Assembly (NCBI GenBank): GCA_022826645.1
Contig: JAJDUM010000089.1
Coordinates: 1-46,577 of the forward strand
Direction: 5' to 3'
DNA: 46,577 nucleotides
From: Candidatus Poribacteria bacterium
Lineage (GTDB): Bacteria > Poribacteria > WGA-4E > PCPOR2b
Under the pieces are notes generated by a model that worked only from the letters and a program-made list of their open reading frames with translations, searched no databases and was not told where the DNA came from. The translations under genes were made by a program, and so were the position numbers. Positions 34,014 to 40,589 of the stretch are shown here, in pieces (position 1 is the first letter of the stretch; each line of letters begins with the position of its first letter).

Positions 34014-34052
34014 CACCTGCATACACCGATTAAGTTAGGAGCAAGCATAACT

Positions 34053-34508
34053 ATGGCTCTGAAATTTCAGTGTAAAAACTGTGGGAAAGATATTGCCGTT
34101 AGGTTCTTGGAAGTTGGTGAGGTTGCCGAATGCAAAAGCTGTGGGGCAAGTAACCCTGTCCCCGAATCAGCAGAAAGCATCAGCGACGAAGCCGCGAAAA
34201 GTATAGCCGAGGCTTCTGTTTCTGAATCCGCGGAAAGTGTTAATGGCGGTCCCACACAAAGTCAAGGTGTGCCTACAATAGCTAAGGCATTACGCATAAT
34301 CGGTACACTGTCAATAGGCTTTGGAGCCATCGCAGGAATAGCGATGCTTATCTTATTCGGTCAATCTGTATCGTCTAGTTCTTCCACCTCAACGGCGGAA
34401 TTGTCTCTTGGCGGGGTTGTAACAGCACTTGGTATGACGTTTTATTTCTGTACACTTGGTGTGCTTTGTTTAGGTATTGCCAAGGTTATTGAGTTGTTAA
34501 GCAAATAA
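34053..34508 (+). CDS. Zinc-ribbon membrane protein of unknown function
   Basis: A 151-residue protein. The N terminus is a zinc ribbon, KFQCKNCGKDIAV then VAECKSCGASNP, with two C-x2-C pairs. A Ser/Glu/Ala-rich linker (about 38-75) and two hydrophobic helices (about 83-103 and 120-145) follow. Such fused ribbon plus two-helix proteins are common and uncharacterised. The frame runs from ATG at 34053 with TTAGGAG about 14 bases upstream. It is between smpB and tmRNA, 40 bases after smpB, but nothing in the sequence links it to trans-translation. Confidence 0.75.
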   Translation: MALKFQCKNCGKDIAVRFLEVGEVAECKSCGASNPVPESAESISDEAAKSIAEASVSESAESVNGGPTQSQGVPTIAKALRIIGTLSIGFGAIAGIAMLILFGQSVSSSSSTSTAELSLGGVVTALGMTFYFCTLGVLCLGIAKVIELLSK

Positions 34509-34537
34509 AACACCGGGATAGTTACCTACTTACATAC

Positions 34538-34892
34538 GGGGGTGAAAAGGTTTCGACGAGAGTAGATGAGATAAAGGTTGCATGCCGAGGTCTCCGCAGG
34601 CCTCGTTAAACAGGCGGAAACAATTTAATTGCCGATGAAGAATTGGCTCTAGCTGCTTAAAAAAGCGGCTCGTCCGGCTAATTTGCGGTCCCGTCGAGTT
34701 AGCCCGACGTCAACAAACGGGCTATGCGCTTTGCTTATTCTCAAGGGGCATAGCGCGAGAATTAACTTGAGATAGTCCGCAGCGAATCTTGCATAAGGGA
34801 GTCCTGTGGACGAAACATTAAAGCTTATGCTAAGCATGTAGTAGCCTCTATTGAAATGCTCTCGGACGCGGGTTCGATTCCCGCCACCTCCA
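34538..34892 (+). ncRNA. ssrA: Transfer-messenger RNA (tmRNA)
   Basis: The 5' end GGGGGTGAAAAGGTTTCGAC and 3' end GGTTCGATTCCCGCCACCTC then CA form the tRNA-like domain: GGGGGTG pairs with CACCTCC (one G-U), and GCGGG-TTCGATT-CCCGC is the T-arm. CCA is not encoded. The likely tag frame is at 34631-34660: GCC GAT GAA GAA TTG GCT CTA GCT GCT TAA, giving ADEELALAA, ending in the usual protease-recognised LAA. TAATT just before it resembles the TAGTC-type determinant before the resume codon. Pseudoknot-like stems occupy 34662-34800. A weak promoter (TTGTTA at 34494, GATAGT at 34517) may lie at the end of the preceding gene. Confidence 0.95.
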
Positions 34893-34908
34893 TCTTTTTA
34901 ATTTTGGT

Positions 34909-34984
34909 GTATTAGTTCATTGAACCGATGAACGCCAGACACTGTAGGTCGCTTTCACGTTTCACGCATCACGTTTTACATTTC
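34909..34984. repeat. Octad and heptad repeats downstream of tmRNA
   Basis: TTAGTTCATTGAACCGATGA at about 34913-34932 and CACGTTTCACGCATCACGTT at about 34957-34976. An open frame starting at 34928 crosses them but is not the real start of the next gene. Confidence 0.75.
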
Positions 34985-34996
34985 ATCTCCCATGAA

Positions 34997-35013
34997 TGGC
35001 AATATCCTTGTAA
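34997..35013 (+). promoter_or_regulatory. Sigma54-like promoter motif of the Psp-type island
   Basis: TGGCAATATCCTTGTAA has the GG-N10-GY spacing of -24/-12 sigma54 promoters (TGGCAC-N5-TTGCA), with GT where the consensus has GC. The same 18-base pattern with three differences lies at 38805-38822. Phage-shock operons of enterobacteria use sigma54, which fits the genes downstream. Confidence 0.45.
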
Positions 35014-35068
35014 CCTCCTGTTAGGCACAATTGAGTTAATCATTTTGACCCTTAACAGTGTTACAAGG
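35006..35068 (+). promoter_or_regulatory. Long inverted repeat reaching the ribosome binding site of the PspA-like gene
   Basis: CCTTGTAACCTCCTGTTAGG (35006-35025) is an imperfect complement of CCTTAACAGTGTTACAAGG (35050-35068). The right arm overlaps the first bases of AAGGAGG (35065-35071). It may be a protein-binding palindrome or, if both arms are transcribed, a hairpin that hides the ribosome binding site. Confidence 0.5.
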
Positions 35069-35080
35069 AGGAACCGAACC

Positions 35081-35773
35081 GTGCAGACGTTAAATCGAGC
35101 CAAGCTCATCGTGAGATCGCATGTGAACGATCTCTTAGAAAAAGCGGAAGATGGGCGCAAAACACGAGGTCTTATGCTAGAGGAAATGCGTCAGAATGTG
35201 CGTCACGTCAAGGCTTTAATCGCCGGTGCGATCGCCGATCTCAAGCTGATAGAACGGGAGATCGATACACACGGCACAGAAGCCGAAAAGTGGGAGGGAA
35301 AAGCGGTCTTCGCCTTAAAAAAGGGGGAAGAAGATCTCGCTCGCCGCGCACTCACCCGTAAAGGTGAGCATGTAAAAAAGGCAGACCTATTCCGTGAGCA
35401 GATCGAAACACAACAGGAAATAATCGACTCCCTGAAGTCCAGTTTGAAAACGCTGGAAACCAAGCTGGACACGATGCGCTATCAGACCGCAAAATTGGCT
35501 GCCACTGAAAGTTTAGAGGCGTTACAGTCCACCGTCGGTGCAACGCCACCGGTTGACGGGGTCATCGACACAACCGCGTTTGATGCCTATGATCGGCTAG
35601 TTGACCGTGTCCGAGATCTCGAAGCGCATGCGGAAGCATTGGCTGAGTTGACACAAGGCGACGACCTTGAGCAGAAATTTCATGAACTTGAGAATAACGA
35701 AAAGGTCGAAGCAGACCTCGCAGCGCTGAAAACCAAAGTCCGTCCTGGGAACCAAGAGGGTTCATCTCCGTAG
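35081..35773 (+). CDS. PspA/IM30-family protein, divergent copy
   Basis: A 230-residue, almost wholly helical protein of the PspA/IM30/ESCRT-III-like family, which coats and stabilises stressed inner membranes. AKLIVRSHVNDLLEKAEDGR replaces the canonical ...NINDLLDRVEDPEK, so the amphipathic first helix is altered and shorter. The remaining hairpin (EKWEGKAVFALKKGEEDLAR and ETQQEIIDSLKSSLKTLE) and the C-terminal FDAYDRLVDRVRDLEAHAEA helix are typical. The GTG at 35081 with AAGGAGG nine bases before it is the start. The upstream frame to 34928 is repeat sequence. First gene of a seven-gene island; its stop overlaps the next gene's ribosome binding site. Confidence 0.85.
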   Translation: MQTLNRAKLIVRSHVNDLLEKAEDGRKTRGLMLEEMRQNVRHVKALIAGAIADLKLIEREIDTHGTEAEKWEGKAVFALKKGEEDLARRALTRKGEHVKKADLFREQIETQQEIIDSLKSSLKTLETKLDTMRYQTAKLAATESLEALQSTVGATPPVDGVIDTTAFDAYDRLVDRVRDLEAHAEALAELTQGDDLEQKFHELENNEKVEADLAALKTKVRPGNQEGSSP

Positions 35774-35785
35774 GGAGTGACGTGG

Positions 35786-36163
35786 ATGGCTGAGTTTCAT
35801 CGGTTACCTTTTCGCATTCAGGAAACAACCCAAGCCCAACTGTGCGCAGATGAGCAGGTCCGATTGTGTATGCTTGGGAGATCCAGCCTGCTGAATCCCG
35901 ACTTCATCGTTATTACTTCTGATCGGGTGTTGGTCTTAGAGGAGCGGCAGATGGGGAGTCTGAGTGCCTCCTACATTAACGTTAAATGTAACCTGTCGCT
36001 TTCTCAGATTACAGCGGTCAAACTGGACCAAAGCCTCAAACACCGTCTCTTTGGTCAAGCTGCCCTTGAAATTACAGTGAACGGGAACAAATATCTGATT
36101 AACAACATCAGCTACCGCGATGCCAAACGCGCAATGACATTGATTTCCTCTTGCCGCGAATGA
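35786..36163 (+). CDS. Bacterial PH-domain-like protein
   Basis: A 125-residue soluble protein with a single small beta-barrel pattern: QVRLCMLGRSSLLNPDFIVI, TSDRVLVLEERQMG, LSQITAVKLDQSLKHRLFG and LEITVNGNKYLINNISYRDA followed by a terminal helix. This matches bacterial PH domains of the short SHOCT/YvbH-like type, which often bind lipids or partner proteins. AGGGAG overlaps the pspA-like stop and sets the ATG at 35786 as start. Position between the PspA-like and YqiJ genes suggests a membrane-stress role. Confidence 0.7.
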   Translation: MAEFHRLPFRIQETTQAQLCADEQVRLCMLGRSSLLNPDFIVITSDRVLVLEERQMGSLSASYINVKCNLSLSQITAVKLDQSLKHRLFGQAALEITVNGNKYLINNISYRDAKRAMTLISSCRE

Positions 36164-36182
36164 TTTGTAGGAGGAAGCAAAT

Positions 36183-36893
36183 ATGGGCGATTTTCTCAAT
36201 TACATCCTCGTCTGGTATAATGTCTGGTTCACGGCACCGATTGCGTGCGTCTTTCTCTTTGCCATCTTCCAACTTGTTATGGGTGGTCTGGATTTTGGGA
36301 GCGGAGGCACCGATGCGGACGTTGATGTCGATGTGGAGGTTGAGGCTGATGTAGACGTCGATACCGATGTCGATGCAGACGTGAATGTCGACAGCGGTTC
36401 GGGCGGTAGCAGCTTTACTGCTGGCGTGTTAGGAATTTTGAACGTTGGCAAAGTACCTTTTACGATTCTCTTAATGGCGCTTTTTGCGACGTGGGGAATG
36501 TCAGGTTTGATTGCTAATGAGTTTCTGAATATCAACGTTGACTCCCCACGTTACACGCTCTGGATTTCTGTCGGGGCTGCGCTGCTGTGTAGTATATTCG
36601 GCACGCGGTATCTCGCACTAGGGCTTTCAAAACTATTTCCTGAAAGTGACCGTGCCACTAACGACTCTCACTTAATCGGTTTAAGAGGCCGAGTGATTAG
36701 TGGTCGAGTCACAACTACCTTTGGAACAGCGCGCGTCCCAGTGCCACAGGGGCCCGAATTGACCGTCAGTTGTCGTGTCCGTGAGGGCGAGGATATTCCC
36801 TTAAAGGGAGACACGGTGGTTCTCATTGATTACGATTTGCAGGGACGGATTTTTGAAGTGACGAAAGAGGATAGTTCACTGATTTCGTTGTAA
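36183..36893 (+). CDS. YqiJ-like inner-membrane protein with NfeD/OB-fold C terminus
   Basis: A 236-residue protein of the YqiJ (DUF1449)/NfeD class, which accompanies flotillins. An N-terminal membrane helix (about 15-36) is followed by an acidic low-complexity loop of Val-Asp repeats (about 46-70). A second pair of helices (about 90-145) precedes the OB-fold domain (about 165-232) with GLRGRVISGRVTTTFGTARV and VLIDYDLQGRIFEV. AGGAGG precedes the ATG. The flotillin partner YqiK is encoded next, as in E. coli yqiJK. The Val-Asp repeat is coded by short GATGTCGAT units and may vary in length. Confidence 0.85.
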   Translation: MGDFLNYILVWYNVWFTAPIACVFLFAIFQLVMGGLDFGSGGTDADVDVDVEVEADVDVDTDVDADVNVDSGSGGSSFTAGVLGILNVGKVPFTILLMALFATWGMSGLIANEFLNINVDSPRYTLWISVGAALLCSIFGTRYLALGLSKLFPESDRATNDSHLIGLRGRVISGRVTTTFGTARVPVPQGPELTVSCRVREGEDIPLKGDTVVLIDYDLQGRIFEVTKEDSSLISL

Positions 36894-36929
36894 TGGTTCG
36901 ACGCGTATCCTTGCGCGAGGAGGTTGAAG

Positions 36930-38771
36930 ATGGAAGGTCTTAGTGCGGTGCCTTTTTTCGGTATTATCGCTGTAGTTGCAGCGTTTTTCCTGATTATGTT
37001 TTTTACCTATAAAGCGCTATATAAAAAGGCACCTGCCGATGCCGCATTGGTCATTTCAGGGGGTAAGAACAAGAGTGTTGTCTTTGGCGGTAAAATTGTT
37101 AATCCACTGACAAAAGCAACACAACTGGTCTCGTTGAATACCATGCAGCTTTTAGTTCAACGGACTGGACCAGATGCCTTAATCACGAAAGATAGTTTGC
37201 GCGTTGATATTGAAGCCCAATTCTATGTGAAGATCGAACCTAATGAACAGGATGTCCTCAATGCCGTTGCAAGTCTTGGGGATAAAACCTTGGAGCCAAA
37301 CAATGTGAAAGCCCTGCTCGAAGGAAAACTAGTTGGGATATTACGGAGTGTGGCAGCAACGATGGAGCTTCAAGAACTTCATGAAAAGCGTCAAGATTTT
37401 TCAGATCAGGTGCGGGAAAGCTGCAAGGATGACCTTGAACAGAACGGTTTTCAACTCGAAAGTGTTGCGGTGACGAACCTTGATCAGACTCCGCTTGACC
37501 AGCTTGATGAGAACAACCGTTTTGATGTGGTTGCCATTCAGACTATCAATCAAGAGGTCCAAGAGCGGCAAACGCGGACTGAACGAATTAAGCATGAAAA
37601 TAGGGTCAAACAAGAGGAAGATAAACTGAGAGCGGACCTAGCGATTAAACAGCAGGAGGAAGCAACGCAGACAGAGAGCCTAGAGGTTGAGAAGCGGCTG
37701 GCATTTGCGCAAGAGATGCAGCGCAAAGAGGTTGCGACGAATAAAGTTGAACAAGAGCGTGTCGTCAAAGAAGCGGAACTTCAGCAACAACAAGCCCTTG
37801 AGGAGGCGCGTATCCGGCAGGAAGAAGTGGTGCAATCTTCGCAGATCCAGCAGAAACAGAGGGTTGAAACCGCTCGAATTAATCAGGAGCGGCAGGTCCA
37901 AGAAGCGGAGATTGAGCAGGAACGAACCGTTGAAGAAGCGCGCGTCCGTCAACAACAGGCAATCGAAGAAGCCAATATAGCCAGACGAATCGTGCTTGTT
38001 GAGAGGAATCGTGAAGAAAAAGAGGCCCAAGCCGCAAGCGAAATTCAGGTTGCGGTGAAGGAGAAGGAACGCGAAATTGCCTCTACAGATCGGTTGGCTG
38101 CAACTGCTGAGAGAACCAAATCTGAAGCCCAAGTTTTGACGGTGGAAGCGATTGAGGAGGCTGAGCGTAATAGCCGAATCGCGTTAATCAAAGCCGAACA
38201 GGAGGCGGATGAAGAGCGCATTTCAAAGGAACGACTGGCAAATGCCGAAGCATACGCTGTTATCGAAGCGGCTAAAGCGGAGCGGGAAGCTGCCACTCTC
38301 AGAGCGGAAGCGCAGAAGATGCTTGCTGAGGCACTCTTGGTTGAAGCAAAAGCGAAGGCGGAAGGGGAAGAGGCACTTATTGAAGCGAAGAACACAGCGG
38401 ATCAGCGGATTCTGAATAACGAGGCGCTGTTGAAACTGATCCAATCCCTGCCCGAAGTGACAGGTGAATTGATGAAACCCGCGGAACAGATTGAGAGCAT
38501 TCGCATCCTTGACCTTGGCGGCAACGGTGCCGGAAACGGCGCATCAGGCGGGAACGTTGGGAAGATTTTCGGATCCATTTTGCAAGCCGGTGCAGCGTTG
38601 CCAATGCTGAAAGAGGTTCTGAATTTTGGAGGTATTGATACTCAGGATCTCGCCAAGACCGTGAGTCAATACGTTCCTGGCTTGGATCTTTCCGCTAAAA
38701 CGGAAACACCGGAATCAACGAATCAAAATTCACCCAGTACTGGTCGAGATGACAAACCTGAGTCGATATAG
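36930..38771 (+). CDS. YqiK/flotillin-like SPFH protein
   Basis: A 613-residue membrane-anchored protein. A hydrophobic N-terminal segment (about 5-28) leads into the SPFH domain (about 30-200: ADAALVISGGKNKSVVFGGK, IEAQFYVKIEPNEQDVLNAV, ESVAVTNLDQTPLDQLDENN). A very long charged coiled coil of Glu/Gln/Arg-rich repeats follows (about 200-470), then a Gly/Asn-rich tail (about 510-530). Flotillins order membrane microdomains and are induced with Psp responses. GAGGAGG sits six bases before the ATG at 36930, preferred over a TTG at 36924. It is 36 bases after yqiJ. Confidence 0.9.
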   Translation: MEGLSAVPFFGIIAVVAAFFLIMFFTYKALYKKAPADAALVISGGKNKSVVFGGKIVNPLTKATQLVSLNTMQLLVQRTGPDALITKDSLRVDIEAQFYVKIEPNEQDVLNAVASLGDKTLEPNNVKALLEGKLVGILRSVAATMELQELHEKRQDFSDQVRESCKDDLEQNGFQLESVAVTNLDQTPLDQLDENNRFDVVAIQTINQEVQERQTRTERIKHENRVKQEEDKLRADLAIKQQEEATQTESLEVEKRLAFAQEMQRKEVATNKVEQERVVKEAELQQQQALEEARIRQEEVVQSSQIQQKQRVETARINQERQVQEAEIEQERTVEEARVRQQQAIEEANIARRIVLVERNREEKEAQAASEIQVAVKEKEREIASTDRLAATAERTKSEAQVLTVEAIEEAERNSRIALIKAEQEADEERISKERLANAEAYAVIEAAKAEREAATLRAEAQKMLAEALLVEAKAKAEGEEALIEAKNTADQRILNNEALLKLIQSLPEVTGELMKPAEQIESIRILDLGGNGAGNGASGGNVGKIFGSILQAGAALPMLKEVLNFGGIDTQDLAKTVSQYVPGLDLSAKTETPESTNQNSPSTGRDDKPESI

Positions 38772-38804
38772 CAGGCAATTTGGAATTGTCGATAACAAGG
38801 TAAG

Positions 38805-38822
38805 TGGCAACATTCTTGTAAC
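38805..38822 (+). promoter_or_regulatory. Second sigma54-like promoter motif
   Basis: TGGCAACATTCTTGTAAC, nearly the same as the motif at 34997-35013 (same GG-N10-GT spacing). It would start transcription near 38830, ahead of the bifunctional-nuclease-domain gene and canonical pspA. Confidence 0.45.
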
Positions 38823-38887
38823 ATTCCTTGCTCCATCGGCGACTCCAATTAGAATCTCAAATTAGCGGTGCGATGAAGGAGTCCAAG

Positions 38888-39421
38888 ATGACAGAAAAAG
38901 TCGATGAACACCTCCAAATGGATGGAAAAAATATGATCGCAGTGGAAGTGGCGTTCATTTCTATCGATGCAAGCAGTGGCGCGCCGATCCTCTTTTTGAG
39001 GGAAACGGAAAGCGATCCAAAATTGGTCCTACCTATCTGGATTGGGCAAGGGGAAGCACTCTCGATTCAATTTGAACTCAAAGGTGAAGAACCGCTACGT
39101 CCGATGACACATGATCTCATGAAAAACATAATTGAGAGCCTTGATGCCACTGTCGATGCGGTCTACGTGCATACCATGAAAGACTCAACCTATTTCGGGC
39201 AAATCAATGTGGTAGCCAACGGCAAAACGTTAGAAATTGATGCGCGTCCGAGTGATTCGATTGCCCTCGCCCTGAGATTGGGAGTCCCCATCTATGTGGC
39301 AGAATCAATTGTTCAAGAAATAGGGTTTCCAGAGTCGGAGTTGAGAGAGGCGGAGGAGCAGCAGTCTCGAGAAGAATTAGAGCATCTGGATGAGGAAACA
39401 CTGGGTAGATATACAGTGTAA
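38888..39421 (+). CDS. Bifunctional nuclease (BFN, DUF151) domain protein
   Basis: A 177-residue protein with the DUF151 core: ILFLRETESDPKLVLPIWIG, MTHDLMKNIIESLDATVDAV, YFGQINVVANGKTLEIDARP and SDSIALALRLGVPIYV. This domain has reported DNase/RNase activity in plants and is widespread in bacteria, where its role is unclear. The C-terminal 25 residues are acidic and helical. GAAGGAG six bases before the ATG at 38888 decides the start over upstream in-frame ATGs. It sits between the flotillin gene and canonical pspA, behind its own sigma54-like motif, so it may act in the stress response. Confidence 0.88.
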   Translation: MTEKVDEHLQMDGKNMIAVEVAFISIDASSGAPILFLRETESDPKLVLPIWIGQGEALSIQFELKGEEPLRPMTHDLMKNIIESLDATVDAVYVHTMKDSTYFGQINVVANGKTLEIDARPSDSIALALRLGVPIYVAESIVQEIGFPESELREAEEQQSREELEHLDEETLGRYTV

Positions 39422-39450
39422 TCGCTGAAATAGCTAAGGGAGTGACCATC

Positions 39451-40110
39451 ATGCCGGTCTTTGAGAAAATCAGGCGGATATTCAATTCAAATATAAACGA
39501 CCTGCTCGATCGGGTGGAGGATCCCGAAAAGATTCTGAATCAACTCTTGGAGGATATGCAGCACGAACTCAAAGAGGTAAAGATTCAAGTCGCTGCGGCG
39601 ATCCGAGATGGGAACAAATTTGAAGCCCAGTATAAGGAGAACCTTGAGAGTGCTGAGAAATGGGAGAAACGCGCCATCGTGTTCATCCAGAACGGTGATG
39701 ATGCTCGCGCCAAAGAAGCACTTCGACGCAAACGATCTGCCGAAGACTCAGCAAACGGGTTTCGTGAACAATTTGAAGCGCAGCAGCAGAGTGTTTCTGT
39801 ACTCAAAGATGGGCTGGCAACCTTAGAACAGAAAATCGAAGAGGCAAACCGCAAACGTGCCTTGCTGATTGCTCGTCAAAGACGGGCGGAGGCAGAACGT
39901 ACAATCCATCAAACCGTGTCAGGTATTTCGGATTCCAGCGCGTTGGACGCTTTTGATCGAATGCAGGACCGAGTCCTTGATGCGGAAGCGGAGGCAGAAG
40001 CCTTCAGCGAAATGCGCGAACCGAGTCTGGAAGATGAGTTTGATAAGCTCGGCAAGAAAGATGAAATTGATGACGAACTTGCCAAACTCAAAGCCCGCTT
40101 GAAAGAGTAA
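39451..40110 (+). CDS. pspA: Phage shock protein A (PspA/IM30), canonical copy
   Basis: A 219-residue helical protein close to canonical PspA. The N-terminal amphipathic helix MPVFEKIRRIFNSNINDLLD is followed by RVEDPEKILNQLLEDMQHEL, the first part of the long hairpin, then EKWEKRAIVFIQNGDDARAK and a C-terminal DRMQDRVLDAEAEAEAFSEM helix. It binds anionic membranes and assembles into ESCRT-III-like rods to limit proton leakage. The ATG at 39451 has AGGGAG upstream. It lies 29 bases after the BFN-domain gene and 22 before a small membrane protein. The island thus holds two PspA-type proteins, of which this one is the more typical. Confidence 0.93.
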   Translation: MPVFEKIRRIFNSNINDLLDRVEDPEKILNQLLEDMQHELKEVKIQVAAAIRDGNKFEAQYKENLESAEKWEKRAIVFIQNGDDARAKEALRRKRSAEDSANGFREQFEAQQQSVSVLKDGLATLEQKIEEANRKRALLIARQRRAEAERTIHQTVSGISDSSALDAFDRMQDRVLDAEAEAEAFSEMREPSLEDEFDKLGKKDEIDDELAKLKARLKE

Positions 40111-40132
40111 AAGCCATAAGGAGTTGTGTCTA

Positions 40133-40306
40133 ATGGGACTACTGAGAAATATCGCTATCCTAGTACTGATATTCCTGCTGATTTTGATTGCGCTAAAGAT
40201 TGTTTTGCCTGTTATCGCTTGGGCGTTTGAACTCGCTTTTACACTCATCTTGCTCGGTGCAATCGGTTTCGCAATCGTGTATCTATACCGAAAACTGCGC
40301 GCATAA
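40133..40306 (+). CDS. 57-residue membrane protein at the end of the Psp island
   Basis: A small protein with two adjoining hydrophobic segments (about 5-32 and 34-52) and a basic end YRKLRA. AAGGAG lies nine bases before the ATG. It could be a PspB/PspG-like membrane anchor or sensor for PspA, but no family signature confirms this. Last gene before a strong intrinsic terminator. Confidence 0.7.
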   Translation: MGLLRNIAILVLIFLLILIALKIVLPVIAWAFELAFTLILLGAIGFAIVYLYRKLRA

Positions 40307-40349
40307 CGGCGACAATATCCATCTTGATCATATTCCCAATTTAATACCG

Positions 40350-40388
40350 AAAAGCCGGGAGAGAGTACCACCCTCCACCCGGCTTTTT
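40350..40388 (+). terminator. Intrinsic terminator of the Psp/flotillin island
   Basis: AAAAGCCGGG (40350-40359) pairs with CCCGGCTTTT (40378-40387) across an 18-base loop, ending in TTTTT. A clear rho-independent terminator 43 bases after the last gene. Confidence 0.85.
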
Positions 40389-40469
40389 CTGTTTGTAGCG
40401 ATGCCTTCTGATCGCCGAAATTGTCATCTCAACGATACGAGGACGGGGGATAATGTAAAATAATTCCGC

Positions 40470-40498
40470 TTGACAGCGTTTAAAATAAACTGTTATCA
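40470..40498 (+). promoter_or_regulatory. Sigma70 promoter for the SpoIVB-S55 gene
   Basis: TTGACA (40470-40475), 17-nt spacer and TTATCA (40493-40498), or TATCAT with an 18-nt spacer. The start would be near 40505, about 85 bases before the coding start. Confidence 0.5.
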
Positions 40499-40589
40499 TA
40501 ACCTCGGTCTTTGAGACGAAAGATCGGGTTCCTATTTAGACGCCAAGTGAGTTAAAATTCCGAGATTGAAAAATTGAACGAGGTGAGTT

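Noticed and set aside
34928..35080. N-terminal extension of the PspA-like gene to an ATG at 34928
   Set aside because: It runs through octad and heptad repeats and the sigma54-like motif. A GTG with a perfect ribosome binding site lies at 35081.
36303..36395. GATGTCGAT-type short repeat in the yqiJ-like gene as a non-coding satellite
   Set aside because: It is in frame and encodes the acidic Val-Asp loop of an otherwise normal protein.
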